Under the pieces are notes generated by a model. It worked only from the letters and a program-made list of their open reading frames with translations. It had not been told where the DNA came from and made no database searches. This document shows positions 6,209 to 6,274 of a DNA stretch of 6,274 nucleotides, piece by piece. The stretch is from NCBI GenBank assembly GCA_016302435.1, contig JAEDNQ010000130.1, forward strand, positions 1 through 6,274. Direction: 5' to 3'. How positions within the stretch are numbered: position 1 is the first letter of the stretch; each line of letters starts with the position of its first letter. Both the position numbers and the translations under genes were made by a program. The stretch comes from Bacteroidaceae bacterium. GTDB taxonomy: Bacteria > Bacteroidota > Bacteroidia > Bacteroidales > Bacteroidaceae.

Positions 6209-6274
6209 CGCCAATCGATGTTCCACGTGAAACAATCATGCCATACCTAAGCAGAAATCAATAAGATACTGCCG
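6209..6274. other. Downstream flank of mnmG
   Basis: Apart from the parS-like site, the last 66 bases show no gene start of useful length (the ATG at 6239 closes after eight codons) and no terminator hairpin. A downstream gene, if any, begins beyond the window. Confidence 0.5.
6219..6234. other. parS-like ParB-binding site
   Basis: TGTTCCACGTGAAACA matches all defined positions of the 16-bp chromosomal parS consensus TGTTNCACGTGAAACA. ParB (Spo0J) nucleates on such sites, slides along DNA and recruits SMC for origin segregation. The site is 10 bp after the mnmG stop codon, outside the coding sequence. parS sites cluster near the replication origin, and gidA/mnmG is near the origin and parAB in many bacteria, so the context agrees. 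Identity is by sequence only. Confidence 0.85.

Noticed and set aside
6209..6274. Replication origin next to the parS-like site
   Set aside because: No DnaA box clusters (TTATCCACA-like) or AT-rich unwinding region are seen in the window. The parS-like site alone shows segregation-domain context, not an origin.

Overview
The window looks like chromosome from a Bacteroidetes bacterium, most likely Prevotella or a close relative. Three protein genes resemble Bacteroidales families. The intergenic regions carry several perfect matches to the Bacteroidetes -7 promoter element (TAnnTTTG, usually followed by C), and none of the starts has a clear Shine-Dalgarno sequence. The genus is inferred from protein and promoter style, not from any marker comparison.

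Left part (1-2130, minus strand): a two-gene operon. The first gene (950-1963) encodes an exported NMT1/THI5-type periplasmic substrate-binding protein. It overlaps by 4 bp (ATGA) the start of a membrane sensor (1-953) that runs off the left edge. The visible sensor part is an N-terminal membrane helix plus a double-Cache-like periplasmic domain. No permease or ATPase gene is visible, so the binding protein may feed a signalling receptor rather than a transporter. A leader of about 150 nt carries a 48-codon upstream ORF whose stop overlaps the second in-frame ATG of the binding protein.

Middle (2328-3714, minus strand): a single gene for a class I SAM-dependent methyltransferase of the family with a C-terminal THUMP-like domain (DLTGGMGVD and DPARR motifs). 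It has its own promoter, with a 16-bp palindrome over the -33 region.

Intergenic 3633-4303 (671 bp) separates this gene from the divergent mnmG. It holds a 10-bp-period direct repeat array (3976-4025), a doubtful 58-codon ORF running out of that array, an isolated minus-strand -7 box, and a well-formed mnmG promoter (4221-4252).

Right part (4304-6208, plus strand): mnmG (gidA), complete, encoding the FAD-dependent tRNA wobble-uridine modification enzyme. Ten bases after its stop lies TGTTCCACGTGAAACA (6219-6234), a full match to the ParB-binding consensus parS (TGTTNCACGTGAAACA). This suggests the window lies in the chromosome segregation/origin domain. No RNA gene, insertion sequence or CRISPR array was seen.
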